Source of the DNA: Distichodus sexfasciatus
Taxonomy: Eukaryota > Chordata > Actinopteri > Characiformes > Distichodontidae
NCBI GenBank assembly: GCA_032718565.1
Contig: JAVGVS010000019.1
Span: forward strand, 3,522,544-3,586,543
DNA length: 64,000 bases
Direction: 5' to 3'
Numbering within the stretch: position 1 is the first letter of the stretch; every line of letters starts with the position of its first letter. The translations under genes were made by a program, and so were the position numbers. Below the pieces are notes generated by a model, which was given only the letters and a program-made list of their open reading frames with translations, made no database searches and had not been told where the DNA came from. This document shows positions 25,979 to 40,200 of the stretch, piece by piece.

Positions 25979-27664
25979 GTGTGAATCAGTGTCAGTAGGG
26001 TTCATGTTTATGAATTCTATCAAGAGGAGAATAAACATACATGCACACACACACACACAAAATTGGAAAAGATACCAATTGAAATATGCCAACATCACTA
26101 GGACCGGAGTACCATCCAAAAGTCCTGAGGGGGTAAAATCAAAGCTGACAGATTTGCTGTATGTTATCATGTTGTCATTTCAAAGTCATGTTTCGTCTTC
26201 AAGACCCCCATTTTGAAGAAATCCTGGGTCAATTACATTTTAAAGAAATACTCCACCCAAATACTCCAACATTAAAACTATATAATGTCATTATTTGTCC
26301 CAAAAGCAAGCATGGATCAGTCCACTTCCATCAGTTAAATCGGGCAAGTTGACTTCACCTTGCAAACAATCTGCTTTAATATTTAATTCTGCTTTCATAC
26401 TTTCTTTGTCTCAGCAAATCAATCAAATGAATATTACTTGGATTAAATGTCCAGTTCATAAATTTGAGAGATGTATTTTTTATTGATTACAGACGTGATA
26501 TTGTCAAGGCATGATATCGATCACATTTTCCAATCCCAGTCTTGGTATTATACCTATATTGATCCCATTCTAATATTTTTCTGTATTAACTACTAAGTAT
26601 TATATATTTGTGATAATACAGATCAAGTGACCCAATTTAAAGGGTCATTGATTACTTTTAATCCAATTTTGATTATCTTATTATGTGCCCTATACCAGTA
26701 TGACTACAATCAGGCCAAACATTAACAATCACTGCATTCAGTGACGTTCCAACATCATATTTTGTTTCAGCGTTCCCTCGTCTTCTGGTTACACTGATTT
26801 CTCATGCATCCATAAACAGATATAAAATCCTGCCTTTAAACGCATTTCTTCAGATGCTGACGAGGAGGCTTCTGACGTCTCCCATTTCCATTTCCACTTG
26901 CTGTTCAACAACTGCCATAGTCCTCATTACACCAGCATATCTAAAGAACGTCTCTCTCTTTCTCTCTCTAAATAAATTTTCACAGATGACTGCCTGCACG
27001 TTCCTCGTCTTTGTGAGCCAACAGACTGATGTCATCACTATTTGCTATACATCGACCTCTGGCCAATGAATCACCAACTATTCTATAGACTGCTTAAAAA
27101 TCAATGAAGGCCATGCACAGGTTAGGATAAAGCCATAAAAGCAAGTCTGTTGAAATCCCTTTTAAATGCTACCAGTCTCTCTGTTAAACAAACAAACATA
27201 AACAGCTGAGGCACTTCCAAACCATGATGCAAAGAGGATCAATGGCCTTAATTCATCAATTGATATGTCTACTGAGAGTCTGTGATTGACATTTCCGTCA
27301 GGCGTGCAAAAGAGGTCTTCATTCTAGTGTCTAGCATTCAGAGTGACTCTAAAAGGTTGTTGCCACCGTCTGCATCATTAAATTCACTGGCTGCCAGTCA
27401 TGATGTTAATCAAATATGGCAACCAGACAGCATAACTGTGCATTATTCTTATATTGTCTCTATGGGACCAATTTTGTTGCACTTGTAAATGTTCATACTC
27501 ACAAGGCTTCTTCATTATGGTATACATCGTCAGTAACAGGATGGATCCTTTTTGCTGTTATAATTCTTCATGACACAGCTTCAACAAGATGCTTGAAACA
27601 TTCCTTTCAACAAGATGTGAATATCCTGCCACATCCCAAAGGGATTCTTTTGGGATCACAGGTC

Positions 27665-27925
27665 ATTACGGGGCAGTTGGTGGCATAACGGTTGGGCATT
27701 CGCCCTGTGATCAGAAGGTCACTGGTTCACATCCCAGACCAGTGAAGTTACCACTGAAGTACTCATGAGCAAGGTACCGTCCCCAAGCACTGCTCCCTGG
27801 GTGCTGCCCATGTTAGTTGCCCACTGCTCCTTCACGGATGGGTGAAATGCAGAGGTCATATTTCATTGTGGTGTACTGTGTTGGGCTGTGGTGCGTTCAC
27901 AATGATAAATGATTACTCACTTTCA
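27665..27925 (+). repeat. SINE family A, forward, near-complete copy
   Basis: Best-preserved forward copy. It begins with the tRNA-like GGGGCAGTTGGTGGCATAAC, has a B-box-like GGTTCACATCCC, and ends GTTCACAATGATAAATGATT. Its head suggests derivation from a tRNA gene, which is the basis for calling the family a tRNA SINE. Confidence 0.75.
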
Positions 27926-30900
27926 TTTGAGTATTGACAAATAATGGTAATATTGGCTGGTCAGTACTTGGATTTTAGACCAACTGTCCTGTGATCTGTG
28001 TGGATTCTAATACCCCACTACAGTGATGGAGACACTGTAAAAATGGTGCCTCTTTCACACAAGACGTAAAGCTGAGATCCTGAGATCATAAAATATCCCT
28101 GGGCATTTTTCTAAAAAAAAAAAAAAAGGTAGGTGTGGAACCCTGATGTCCTGCTAATACTGCCAACCACAAATGACCATAAAAGAGGTTACTGCGCTAT
28201 GCGAAAGGCTCCATGCAGTGCTTATTCGTTCAAAGTGAAAATCAGCTATGATCTCATCTATAGACATGCTAAATATAGAAAACAGCAACAGCAGGGGCAA
28301 AAAGAATAAAGTGCAGTCATATCTGATGGGAGGATTGTTGACAACATAATGCTTTGCCCTCCAGTAATGGACTCACAAGCACAGAAGACCTGTGGGAAGT
28401 GGCACAATGTACGACCTCTTGAGCTCTTAGGGAAAGTCATAGACCATTAATAGCTACATGGCTGTGGTCTCTCACATGACTCATAAAGGTCTCGCACGAC
28501 CTACTGATATTTAAAAGATCTTGAAAAATAAAATTTCACTTGTCAGAATTGGCAAAGTCACATGTGACAAACTTGACTGGCATGTTCTCTGTGAGATAGT
28601 GAGATGCTCAACTCATAGTATACACTTGCGTACCAAAGATAGGACGATCTCATTTAGAGGGTTGCTGCAGCAGAAGTCGGAGAATGCAACTCATTGCACA
28701 TATGCGTATATGCAATTTAAAAGCTTTATTATTTACCTAATATTCTCACTTTCAGCGGAGGAAGTGTTTCTTCCTATCTTCCATGTATAATGTGGTCTGT
28801 ACCCTGTTTGAGACTAAACTGTCAAAGCACCTGCATTGGTCGAAAAAGTCAACTAATACAGTATTATTAATAAGTTTCCATTTGGTTTTACTGACTGATT
28901 TGAACACTATATCCGTACCATCCTTACCACTCTCACAGCTCACCGATTAAAAGATTATTTTAGGGAACACCATTATTTTGTTTTACCGCTACTGCTGCCA
29001 TTATCGTGTTTACCCCCCATTATCTTGTTCTGTTTATTCCAGCCCTGCGTGAGCTTGATGTTCAGTCCAAAGGTAACAGGGTCTCCTAATGGGTTTTATC
29101 TCCACGGCTAAAAAAAACTTGCAGCAGAGAGCAAGTGGATGCCTTTGCCTTTGCAAAAAGCATGCCTGGACATGTCATGAAGAGTTGATGGCTGAGGGTC
29201 ATGCTCAAGGACATAAGGGAAGGCCATCTGGCAGCAACTGGGATCGATCCAATCTTAGCTGATACAGGCAACTATAAATGACGTTCAATGTTTTATAACA
29301 GAGTGGACAAATTGTGACGAGCAAAACATAATCAGACAGCCTCCAGTCACTTCTCATCCCGGCAAATAGACTTTTACAAAAATTATGAGCCGTTATTGAA
29401 TTGAGTTTCCTTAGGGAATGGTGTTAGAGATCCCATTACGAAATGATTATTTTTACAGAATGAGGCAGAGTTTTCTAGTCCAGTGTCTTTTAGTTTCTCT
29501 TTTCCCTCAAAAATCATGCTGCTCAAAAACACTTCAACCATTTGTCAGAAACTGTCAGAAAGCAAAAGAGATGTTTTATGTGTGTAAAGAGTGTGAACTC
29601 TCTCTTTCAGAACAACAGTCACCGCTAAAGCGCAAACAGAAGCATGAAAATGCATCCCGCCATTGTTGTGCCGCCTGATCTCAAAAATAAGAGCACCCCA
29701 CCCCAACTGGCCTGTGTGATCTGTTTTTACAGACATTTAGAGCAACACTCTGGGTCTGTACAGAGCTTCATCCTCACCCAACCCCAGACAGTCTGGTGCA
29801 CAGCGACTTAAAAAGGGGGCAAATGCAGCGCAGGTGCATAATATTCTGTGCCGACGGTATAAATTATGAATATCAAAGTAAATTAGTAACTCTGAGAAAG
29901 TGCTTTCTATTCAAGTTCATATCACACCTAGGGCAACCTCCACAGTATGCTGTGCATTTCCTGACCTTGAACATTAATTACCAACCATCATAAACACATA
30001 TGTGAATGAGTAAGATGGAGATATATCTTTGTGAAATTTTTCTGCTGCTCCTACGACCATATGAATGGAGGAGATTCTCTCCAACAGCTTTTGGCACCTT
30101 GCTGACAGATTTCATGACTAGAGATGTTAACACATGCACAGGAAGTGTTGATGTGATATTCATAATCTCAGAAATAGGACAGTCTTTCTCTATCACACAC
30201 ACGCCATCAAACATATGTCAGCTCTGCGTGGCTGGTAAAGAATAATTGCTCTGCCCCAGGTTCAGGTGAGGAAATTTAATTCCTCAATTATTTATTTCGT
30301 ATGTAAAAATCTAACTCTATCCAAAAAAGGTTTTTTGGTGAATAAAAGTACATGTTAAATATGGCTTTACATGTGGATGGTTAACCATGGGCATCAGAAT
30401 AAAGAAAGGTATACTGCCTGTAATAACAAAAACTATAAAGCAGTTAGAAAGCTGTTGGGACTGGAAACAGGTAGCACACTGACATGCTTAGTGTGTGAAA
30501 GAAGAGATGTCAACACATCACACCATATTTTAGAGCAGCTTTTATTTCAGGAAAACTATTTGAGCATTCTTTACTGTTGGTAAAAATGATCCAACCTGGA
30601 TTTTGTGATAGTGGTAGTTTATCATTCGAAAATTACACTTTTTATTTAATTTCTAACTTTAACTGTACATACATTATCTCATCAAATTCATTACATTTAC
30701 TGGAAAACTGATCAGCGTTCTTTGTTTGCAATGCACATTACAAATATGTATGACAGGTCTGCAACAGTATGAAATTGTTAGAGATGCAATTGATTTTTAT
30801 TTTCATCTGAGAAATCAACAAAAGTGAACCTGAAGGACCAAGTTTCTTTTAAAGTTTTCTTTTCTAGCACCCAGGGAGGTCATAACTAATTTTGGGATCT

Positions 30901-32280
30901 GACTTTCCATTTACGAGGTGAAACATAAACGCAAACCTGCACCTCATAGAATCAACTAAGGTATGTATCCATGACAACCATGCGTACAATGGTGCGTTTG
31001 CTTCCAGGATGCTGAACATTGCTATGGCAACTGTTTCTATCAGGTGATTACTATTAGAACTATCCAAGGCTGGCAGCAGCAGATTAATCATCAATATTCC
31101 TGATCTTGAAGTTTAATTTTGTGAATCAATCTGCACTGGCAATTGTGCTTTTGCCAAAACACTGACTGGGTCTAGGTGGTGTAAAGAAGGAGAGGTGAAG
31201 GAAAAATCTCATGCATATAAAGCTCCACATGTGGCAGCAGGATGAGACAGTTATAATCACTGTTTTTCAGAGAGGAAATGAAAATATCCAGAAAAACAGA
31301 AAATAAGATTCATTGGATAAACAAATATACTAGACGACTGAACTGGATCTGGGAATTGCATCGACATTGTGGAAGAAGTGACTTCCCTTTTCCAGTGAGG
31401 GTAAATACAGTTGGTATGAAACAGTTTTTGTTTTTATGTACACGAGATGACTTCTAAAGGGTTTCAATTTTTGGCTTTAGGCAGTGAAATTACGTCTCTC
31501 AATGTGGTATCAAATAAAAAATTAATCCACCAATATTGTCCATCACTAGATGATGAGATCATAAAGGAGGAGGCTTTGTAGAAATTCAATCCCAGTAGAA
31601 AGCCTTCACTTCCTCACGTAATGGCGGGCTGGTCCATACTCTGAATCACGGGAGGGGCACCAAAAACCCCAAACCTACTTACACTCAACTAAGAGACGGT
31701 GCCTCATAATTAATATAAAGATGAAATCTAGTTAACCCAAGCTAGAGAAATAGTTTAGGGGTTTTGACCCCTTTTTGCATTCCCTTCTTTATGAGATTTG
31801 CAACCTGTTGTTCTCTGGATCGCAGCCATTCCAAATTTCAGCAGTTCTCTCCAGGGTCATCATCCTCCATCATATTCTGAATATAAACCGAGTTTAGCAT
31901 GAAGACTCATTTCATCCTCCCACATGGTTTGTCATTCATTCATTCATTCATTCACGATCATTCATCTTTGCAATCAATAATAAATGTACACAAACATGAA
32001 TGTTCAAATGCACCGTTCATACTGGCTTCATTGCTTATATTAAATGATATTATGTATATTATGTCTGACAGTGCGAGCTAGTTTTATCTGGTCACCACCT
32101 TAATCTGGTCTATTAAGACTCAAATTAATTGTGACCATCCCAAGATGGAACATTGGAACCAGATATTGGAGTCAAAGATATTCTCAAACCCGTTTAAGAT
32201 GTGCTTGGGAAAAGAGCAATGACCAGTAAATAAGCGTCATGAAAAAAAATCAATTGTTTGTGATGGATTTATGGTGGTGT
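27926..32280. other. fxyd6 first intron (or upstream spacer), no exon recognised
   Basis: AT-rich sequence without recognisable exons. Short simple repeats include ATTC near 31935. If the exon at 32703 belongs to fxyd6, this is intron 1. Confidence 0.4.
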
Positions 32281-32660
32281 TATGGTCGTTTTGGTTCGGG
32301 TTGGTCGTGCGCTCCACCGACCGCACCACGCGTTTCGGACACACCCTCTCCACAAAGCCACAAACAAAGCAGCTTCACTTCTCTTGACCTGTGGCATCTT
32401 TGCGCTTAACAATCACTAACGAGGATATCATGAGGTCAGAAAGTTCGGTTCAATGCAATTTTCCTCTGGTCTTAGGTGTTTAATGAATGCTCTTAACCGG
32501 TTTTTTAATGCCTCACTTACGCTGTATCACGTCACAACACGCCCCCAAAATAATGTAATCCAATTTAATAATTTAACGACGGTACAACGAGCGCGAAATA
32601 CATTCCAGAGTCGAGTGCAGTGAAGCCCAAATCCAAAATTTTACGCGAACTGCATTATAA
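32281..32660. promoter_or_regulatory. CpG-enriched segment near the putative fxyd6 first exon
   Basis: Locally CpG-rich (GGTTCGGGTTGGTCGTGCGC, CGACCGCACCACGCGTTTCG, and others to 32640) within AT-rich DNA. It lies just downstream, in fxyd6 sense, of a candidate first-exon donor, as is usual for promoter-proximal CpG clusters. Confidence 0.35.
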
Positions 32661-32702
32661 ACAAGAAGAGAAAAGTGAACGCATCTCCGTCACATGGCTT
32701 AC

Positions 32703-32780
32703 CTTCGTTCCCTTGAATTCGTGAAAGAAGTGAGAAGGATAAAAAAAACTAAAAAGAGTTCCTCAAGGTGCACGAATATA
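32703..32780 (-). other. Possible non-coding first exon of fxyd6
   Basis: Minus strand reads GGGAACGAAG followed by a strong donor GTAAGCC, with the boundary at 32703. The fxyd6 ATG exon has an acceptor 5 nt before the start codon, so an upstream untranslated exon must exist. This is the best candidate in the 7 kb upstream. The 5' end is not determinable. Confidence 0.4.
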
Positions 32781-32952
32781 TGTATTTTCTTTTTAATTGC
32801 TGATCAACAGAATTTTTTAAAATAAGAAATTGTCGATATAAAAATAATTCCTCATGCGTGTCTGACAGTGTTAATGTGGAACAGCCGCCAAAACAGCTTT
32901 TCTACGTTGCTCTGTGGATGACACTGCTGCCTTTCACAAATACTACACCCTC

Positions 32953-32956
<4 letters not shown>

Positions 32957-33016
<60 letters not shown>

Positions 33017-33420
33017 GTTTTTCCTTCACACTCTCACTGTGACGGTCCCCCACTCCCCCCTCTCTTTAGTTTCTTTCTCTGCTTCTCTCCCACTGTGTCC
33101 ACTTCTTTTATTCTGTTATCCTCTCTCACTCTCTGTCTCTTGTTCTCTCTATCTTTGTCTATTTTTCACCCTTCTTCTGCTATCTCTTGTCCCTCCGTTC
33201 TGTCTGTTCCCTCTCTGTTTGTCTTTCTTTTGTTCTGTCTGTGTTTGTTCATCTCTCCCTCCTTCTGACCCTCCCTCTCTCACTGTCTCTTTGTCTTTAT
33301 CTCTCTCTCTCTCTCTCTTTCTCTCTCTGTTGTCGTCTCTGTGCTTGACTACCTCTTTCCCTCTTCCCCTTCCTCTGCTGTCTAGTGTCCGTTCTCTTTC
33401 ACACTCGTCTTCTGAGCTGT
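32957..33420. repeat. Long pyrimidine tract, (CT)n plus degenerate CT-rich DNA
   Basis: A pure CT microsatellite at about 32957-33018 is followed by some 400 bp in which the plus strand is mostly C and T. The long open frames here are low-complexity artefacts. The tract lies immediately upstream of the putative fxyd6 first exon. Confidence 0.85.
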
Positions 33421-34292
33421 GACTGACTGAATTTTGACCCTTGGGTAAGTGTGAGAGCCTTGACAGCATGACCGTAGGAACTTGCCTTAGAAAGACATCT
33501 CAGTCTGCTCACATCAGGTATATATAGGACACTATAGGTCACCAGCTGGTCTGACATTGTTGCATACTTCATAAAAGTGGACCATGTTTCTGTACATCCT
33601 TACAAATCCATTCTAAAACATAAAAGTCATATTCTCTTAATTATTATTTTTTATTTGATTCATTTTGACATCTTGACTTAAAAGACTTACATAAAAGTAA
33701 TTTAACTTATTTCCGATGGCAGAGTGACACAGGCTTCAGTTTAGAATTGGCACCCCTTCTTAATTTATAGAGCTGAGAAATACGTAATATCTGAGTGTTA
33801 TCAAATAAAATGTGTCAAAGTGCACCTTGTAAACTGCAGAGTAAATTACCTCAGTCGAGGCAGTCTTTGAGAGTTTGATGATAAATTCAGCACTGCCGAA
33901 TCACAAAAGCAGCCCTACAGGCCAAGGTGAGTTCCCTTTCTCTAGAAGGCTCAATAGCATTAAAATGGGTCAGTACCCATTTCTTCAATGGACGTCATGT
34001 CTATAAAGAAACACTGTCCAGTTTTAAAGTGCGGTGTGATCTGTTTCTTCTGAGCTCCCATGTCTTCCAGCATTCTTGGTTGACAGCAGTACTTGAGGTC
34101 GGTGTCTATGAAATCATTGTCCGGGGTGTTATATTTATATGTGGGCATCGTAAAATGGTCGTTATGGTCTCTTTTTCTGAAAATGAAAATATAGATTGAT
34201 GTTAAAAAAAGAGATTATTTCAAAATACCTTTTGAGGATGTTGATGCATTGATGGTGGCCTAATCTGCATTCAGAATTAAATAGTAACTTCA
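33421..34292. other. Spacer and probable tmprss13 3' UTR
   Basis: No exon recognised. On the minus strand AATAAA occurs at about 33650, some 640 nt past the tmprss13 stop, and may be its polyadenylation signal. Confidence 0.35.
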
Positions 34293-37200
34293 TTATGGAG
34301 ATGATGTTGTTCCTTGTGATTTTTTTTTTATTATTACCTGCATTGTGCTCTGGATCCAGGGCAGCAGGCTGGTCACTTTGCTGTAGACGCCTGGTTTATT
34401 TTTACGTCCACAGCCAGCTCCCCAGCTTGTTACACCCGCCAGGTACCACCGCTGATCACTGCTCTGACACACCAGAGGACCACCACTGTCCCCCTGCACA
34501 CCGATATAAACAGTATGGTTAAGATTAGCATACACGATTTCTAGACAAATGCTTGTTTGAAGGACTTGTGCTGTAATTAAGCGCAATACAGGGAAAATCC
34601 ATGTAATAGAGAGTATGGATTCTCAGCATGCGTCATCAGAGAGGACATATAAGACCAGACACCAGAATAAATTAGTGTCAAGGTAATAACAAAGTATTTG
34701 CAGAAGATTTAGCTTCAGGGGAAAGTCTGAGGGACCAACTCACCTGACAGGAGTCTTTGCCACCCTGCAGGTCACCAGCACACATCATGTTGGTAGTGAT
34801 TTGCCCTCTGTAAATGTTGCTGCTATTACAAACTCGGCCATCAATGATATCTACCTCCACACCCATGAGATCCACTGAGCCAGTATCTTTGAAATTTAAA
34901 CGCACACAGATCCAGTGAGGGGACAAGCAGACAAAGCAGGTGGTCATAAGCTAACATAGATAATGTTCAGGTGAAGCCTTGCAATCAAGGCTCATTTTAC
35001 CTGATCCTTCCTTCATTGTCCCAAAGCCAGATGTCCAACATCGCATTCCATTAGGAAAGCTCTGGTCAAAACCAGGAAGACAGACCGGAATCACTGAGCC
35101 TAGATGCCAAAGCAAGAAATTAGTGCTTGTTTCAGGTCCCTTAACCAGTTATATGAATTTTATTGGCAGAAGATGAAGGAGCAGACTTTGAGAACTGGAA
35201 CCCTGGCTAAGCTCAAAGTCACACTTACTGGAGAGTTCTACGGAAATGGTGAGTTTCAGTAGTGCAATGTCGTAGTCATTAGTGTCTTTGTTGTATTGAT
35301 TGTGCAGTAAGATCTTTTTCACGTAGTAGGGATCTCTGAGCTTGTTCTGGGAGACCACTCCAGTGTACACTCGCCAAAATCTGACGTCTGTATATGTAGA
35401 ACTTGAGCTAAGAATGAGTCCAAAAAGAAGTATAGTCATCAATACTCACTCATGAAGCATTATTTCTAAGGCAGTAAGTTTTGATAGAATTAAAAATATA
35501 GTCAATATAATAACTATAAATTATAACTATTAGTTGCTCTGCTTGTTCCACGTTTGTATTAGTAACATGTCTGGTTCTGACCATAGAAACTAGAGCCCAT
35601 AGCGGCATATTGAAATTATTGGCCAATATTAGCTTATGAATACTGACTCCTGAAAGCAGTGGGCTGCTGTCACGACAAAGTCTGGCGAGATGAGGGTTCC
35701 ACCGCAGGTGTGCTGCCCATTGAAGTGCAGGCTGACCTGCCAAGGCCATTGTCCTGGTTGAGCCACGCTGCCACCTATGATTCGGGAGGTGATTTGCTGC
35801 CTTCCACAGTCTGGACCAAACAAGGAAAGGTGACAACTGATCATAGAGCAAGTTGTACTTTGGTATAGTAAGAAGTGTTAGTATAGTACAGCATAGTGAT
35901 GCTAGTGAGAATCCACCCTTAAATGCTTATATGCTAATGCTAACAATGAATGAAAGTGGGGCTAGCAGCATGGATGCTAGGTTTAAGAACTTTCATTTAT
36001 TGCTGTCACACTAGCTTTTTTGGGGGCCCTCCAAAATATAATGACAATCTTAGCAGTCACTACATTTACATGGAATGAATAATCAGTTTATTGATTACAT
36101 CAACCTGTGGTGCGTTTTCCAAAAAGCATAGCTGCGATCTACGTTAGCAACTAACATAGCGTACATTAGCAACTAACATAGTGTAAACATAGTGCAACTA
36201 TGCTTTTGGGAAACACACCCCTGATTAACTCAGTTTATAGAACTAGCTCCTTATTATTTTCCTTTTTAAGATCAATACAATGGGTTAAAACTGTTTAAGC
36301 ATTATACATAATACATCAGCTTGTGTTTATATAACTTACATAAAATGAACACATTTATTCAAAATGAGTACATGGATCAAGATCTTTTCACTGAGGTACA
36401 TGTAACTGCAATCAGTGACTATGTCATGAGGAAGTGTGAGCATGATTCCATATGAACGGGCTTTAATATCTTCAATGCAGGTACTGGGTCGAGACTTGAG
36501 TCAAGTAGATCCACTGTGAGAACAGCAGAATTATGGCCCTCTAGTAGCCCTCCAGAGTTTGACAACCCTGTCACATTTTACTAGCAACTTTAGAATTGTT
36601 TTAAGTTTGCAAGGTCTAAGTAGTAATGGTGAGTATGAAATTAACTATGTTAGTAATAGAAATGTGTAGTTTTATATATACCGATGCATTGAAGGGTAAC
36701 TGCTCTCTCATTTGGACAGGAAGAGCTAAACAACACAAAAAATTACAAGAAAGAACAGTGATTAAGACATGAAAATGATTTAATAAACCAGTGGAAGCTG
36801 AATACAGTTCTGCTGAACAATAACCTCTGACTCTACATGGGAGGTGATACATCTGTGTTCTTACCTGACATAGACAAGACCTTGAATAAGTTTAGCTGTT
36901 CTAGTTTTCAAGGACAGTGTGGTAGGCATCGTTTTATCCACTGAATCTGTAGCAAATGACCTGGTGGATTCAAAAAAATGAAGTGACTGGTGATCATGTG
37001 TCCCAACTAGCAGGACCAGACAGATGGTATGGAGATTTTTGGAACAGATTTTCGGGAAATGCAGTTGCAATAGAGGTTTTACCGCCTAAATCCGAGTTGG
37101 GCGCAGGTCTGGTCAGCATAACCCTTATCCCAGCCCAGTGAGCACACTGGGAGGAATCGGCTATCTTGAGCAGTCCTGATTTGCAGAACTCCACCCTCAG

Positions 37201-40200
37201 CAAATCTAACTGGTATTGAAACAGAAGAGAAGGAGTACAACTTTAGTACCAGATTCATGATCATTAACCTTTTCACACATCAATACTTAAAATGCATCTT
37301 AAAATACAAATTAATCATCGTCAATAAATTGTCAAACCCTAAATTATAAAAATTGGCAAGTAAATTTTCAGCACTGTATAAGAAAGCAACACTGGATGCA
37401 GCTAGTGGTGCTTTCTTATATGGTTCAAGGTCTACAGATTTTATCTCACTCCCTTGTGGTCTCCCAAAGCTACTATTTCAGACAGGGCCTGTTTACACGT
37501 ATGCAGATATTGTTATAAACGTATATTTTTAAAATATTTTTGCCTGTTTCACCTATGCTAGTTCAGTTTCCCATTCAGTTCGGTTTGCCTATTGATCCTG
37601 TTGTTTAACTACTTGTTATATGATTTTGATTCTGCGCTTAGTGTTTTGGTTATTTCTATTGATCTGCCTGTTTTGTTTGGTCCTACCTCTGTTTAATTTC
37701 TGGTTATTTATAGTCAGGCCTTTCCCCTTTATCCTCGTCCGTCCACCGTCATACCTACCCCTTTCTGGCGTTCTGTGTGTTCTAGTGCTTTGTGTGCTTG
37801 GTTTTGGTTCAAATAAAAGTCATTATGTCATACAAATGCGCCTATCTCTCTTGCTTAACGCAGGCAGAAGTGAATTAGAAAGCACATATTATAGATATTA
37901 ACCCAAAAATATTTGAATAAAATAATATAATTAGGTCAATATTTTAAGACGTGCTTATTTAACACCATGATGATTAATGCATTAATAGCTTACAGTTATG
38001 CCTGAAATCAGGCTTTTCTTCTTGCAAAAATATGCGACAGTTCTTGTTTATCCTGCCTTGCTTGCTTGTCTCTGTGCCCGCCTTTTAAAATGTGTGTGAG
38101 TTACTGTGTGGGTATGTTTGTGTGTGGCCTCACCACAGCTGGTCTCGTCACTGCCCTGTTGGCAGTCTCGGACAGCGTCACATGTTGCTGTGTTGTTGGA
38201 GCAGGAGTCGCCCACCGTCGTGACCCACTGCTTCTCATCGTTATCACTCTCCTCTAAGTCACCGTTGGGAATACACGCTAACCTGGCACCATAACGCACT
38301 GTCAGAGAGTGAGAGTGAAAGAGAAAGACAAAGAGACACAGAAAGTGTGATTGAAATACTCTGTATGACTCTCTCAGGTTATGAATTATTACTACTTCAC
38401 CAAACTTTAAGGCAGATTCTATATTCTGGATGATCTTAAATAGTTCAGTTAAATAGCTAAAGAATTTTTAATTAAATTTACACACAAAAAATATATATTC
38501 ATGATTTCATAACAAAATTAGGAGGAAGCAGCCCCTTTTAATTTAAGCAAGCTATGGAATTTTTCTGAAGGTGTGAAAATGCATTCATTCATTCATTCAT
38601 TCATTATCTGAACCGCTGAATACCAAATGGCGTTGTGGGAGGACCGGAGCCTATCCCGGGAACTTGCAGGCGCAAGGCGGGGACCAACCTTGGGTAGGCG
38701 TCAACACATTAAGGCAAAAAGTAAAATAAAATAGTTCTTGATAAACAATGCGTACGAACGTAGTGAACTGTACTATTCACTACAACTGTAAAGAAATGTT
38801 GTGATAAAAATGCTCAGTATATATCGTGTTACACATGAATGAGGCAAAGGCAGTACTAAGAGACAGAGTGAAGAATGCAACACTTAAGATGTGATCTACA
38901 ATATGTAATCTTTGCTTACATTTTTTAACCTCAAGAATCAAGAATGTTTCCTGCTCTGAACAACTTTGACCCAGAGTAAGAAACCAGGGCAGCATTTTCA
39001 GTTTACAGCTTCATAGCTTTAAGATGACTTGGATCTTGTGGCACTGCAGCCTTTCATACACCTTTCAGGATGTTATAGAGATGACCATGGCTCCTCATCT
39101 GGTTTAGATCTGGTCTGCTCCAGCTCCACCCTTACCAATGCTGACTATTGTACTGCTGGTCTCAAGTTTCCTTTGCCTATGTCCAGCTTCTCTGTCTGAG
39201 TTATTTAGTTTCTTAGCGGTCTCGTGCTATGTGGCTCGGAGCTTTATTTCCCAGAGTCTTGCTTACCTAGTTCCTTGTTCCTTGTCTTCTAGTGTTTCCC
39301 CATTCCCTAGATTCAGGTTCTTACCATTTCAACCCAATTTTTCGTGACTGGGTGACTGTGAATTGGCTTAAGTTGTAGTTGTCTGCCCACTCCCTGACCT
39401 TTGTCTGGACTGGGATTTATGGGATTTCTTTGGTCTTTCAAGTCCTTACAATAGTGACAGTCTGATCTCCATTAGGATTTCCATGTATTATCCAAATGCT
39501 TCCATCTCATGTAATCTACTTATGTAAATATTCTCCATGCCTCTGGATTCTTGAGTTATCCGGTTATGACCTCAATGTCTGTAAACCCCATAAAAGGAAC
39601 AGCCCTCGTTCAAAGGGAGTGCCAGTTTGCAGGGAGTGCCAGTTTTTGACCACTTCTGTTCTCAGAACATTGAGTAATTTTGTACATGAATAAACATATG
39701 GCAGTGGTCACAGATGGCAAATGCGTCATGTGTATGCATGTCACCTACCTCCTATCCAGATAATCACAGCCAGCATCACCAGCAGGAAAACGGCAACACC
39801 CAATGCACCATAACCACAGCCACTGCATGAACAGCACTTCTTCCTCCTTCTAGGGGGCGCTAGAGATGCCAAAAGTGGAAATCAGATAGCCAGTTTTTAG
39901 AAGCTACTTTGAGTACGGCAATACGACACGCTCATGTAACCACGTATGTGGTTTCAAGTCATGCAGCGATCCCTTTGTTATGCTGTTTTCCAGTATCTGT
40001 TGAGAGAAGGCTGTACTTACGGGAACTGTGCTGGGTGATGATCGGAGCCGGCCCCACTTGACCGGTCTGAGGGACGTACTTTGGGACGTTAGCGTGGATG
40101 ACGCCATAACTCACTCCATAGACGACCTCATCATAGGAGGCGAGAGGAGGCTGGGCTTGAACCACTGAGTAGTATGGAGGTGGAGGATCATTCTAGGAAA

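Noticed and set aside
32858..33469. Three overlapping frames of 106-136 codons
   Set aside because: Low-complexity Ser-Leu or Arg-Glu translations of a pyrimidine tract, with no domain or splice context.
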